A stretch of 64,000 bases of DNA from Hyphomicrobium_A sp963812795 (GTDB lineage: Bacteria; Pseudomonadota; Alphaproteobacteria; Rhizobiales; Hyphomicrobiaceae). The DNA lies in the NCBI GenBank assembly GCA_963812795.1, contig CAWEWG010000017.1:310001-374000 (forward strand), in the 5' to 3' direction. A program made the translations under genes and the position numbers. The notes beneath the pieces were generated by a model. It did no database searches. It had not been told where the DNA came from and saw only the letters and a list, made by a program, of their open reading frames with translations. Below, piece after piece: positions 63,983-64,000 of the stretch; position 1 is the stretch's first letter, and every line of letters starts with the position of its first letter.

Positions 63983-64000
63983 GCAGCGCCGCAAACCCGA

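Overview
The window is high-GC DNA that looks like an alphaproteobacterium of the order Hyphomicrobiales, most likely a methylotroph near Hyphomicrobium. The evidence is the rnd / lptC-lptA / lptB / rpoN / ptsN block, DUF1150 beside hsp20, a general-stress (EcfG-type) promoter, ModE- and Mop-like proteins, and a lanthanide-type methanol dehydrogenase (xoxF) cluster. I see no phage genes, transposases, CRISPR array or rRNA. Two tRNAs are present: Leu(CAG) and Thr(GGT).

Layout. 0.2-8.2 kb: an HPF/cold-shock fusion protein, a YiiX-type hydrolase, a secreted coiled-coil protein, an epimerase with queG, a GST, uppP and ptsN. 8.6-14.4 kb: rpoN, lptB, an LptC-LptA-LptA fusion, two palindromic repeats, rnd and tRNA-Leu. 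14.5-22.8 kb: an NDUFA9-like protein, DUF1150, hsp20 with a possible RNA thermometer, two M16 peptidase homologues, ppa and mutL. 23-29 kb: an amino-acid permease fused to GGDEF-EAL, then an aldehyde dehydrogenase / isochorismatase-like / DUF779 group. 29-38.7 kb: recR, polysaccharide genes, def-fmt, truA, folE and small envelope or stress proteins. 39-45 kb: tRNA-Thr, convergent Crp-type and MalT/LuxR-type regulators, a lipoprotein and a serine hydrolase. 45.6-54.7 kb: the xoxF cluster. 55-57.3 kb: gmd-fcl. 57.3-61.2 kb: a TonB receptor, a Mop protein and a secreted protein facing a ModE-like regulator. murA closes the window.

How the genes work together. XoxF would oxidise methanol in the periplasm and pass electrons to the neighbouring cytochrome c. 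An XoxJ-type binding protein (here carrying ankyrin repeats), two paralogous secreted proteins of unknown function, and the PQQ-catabolism-type binding and beta-propeller proteins lie in the same direction. The TonB receptor, Mop and a secreted protein look like one operon. A ModE-box-like palindrome lies between it and the divergent ModE-like gene, so I propose a molybdate- or tungstate-responsive outer-membrane uptake system; this is the most interesting candidate in the window.

Caution on sequence quality. Many genes contain frame changes that restore a normal family protein when one base is removed (occasionally added). These include rpoN and murA, which should not be dead. The changes cluster at 14.5-16.4 kb and 44.8-63.2 kb and are nearly absent at 16.7-43.8 kb. 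I treat them as probable assembly errors and give one feature per restored gene, typed CDS, with the frame changes stated.
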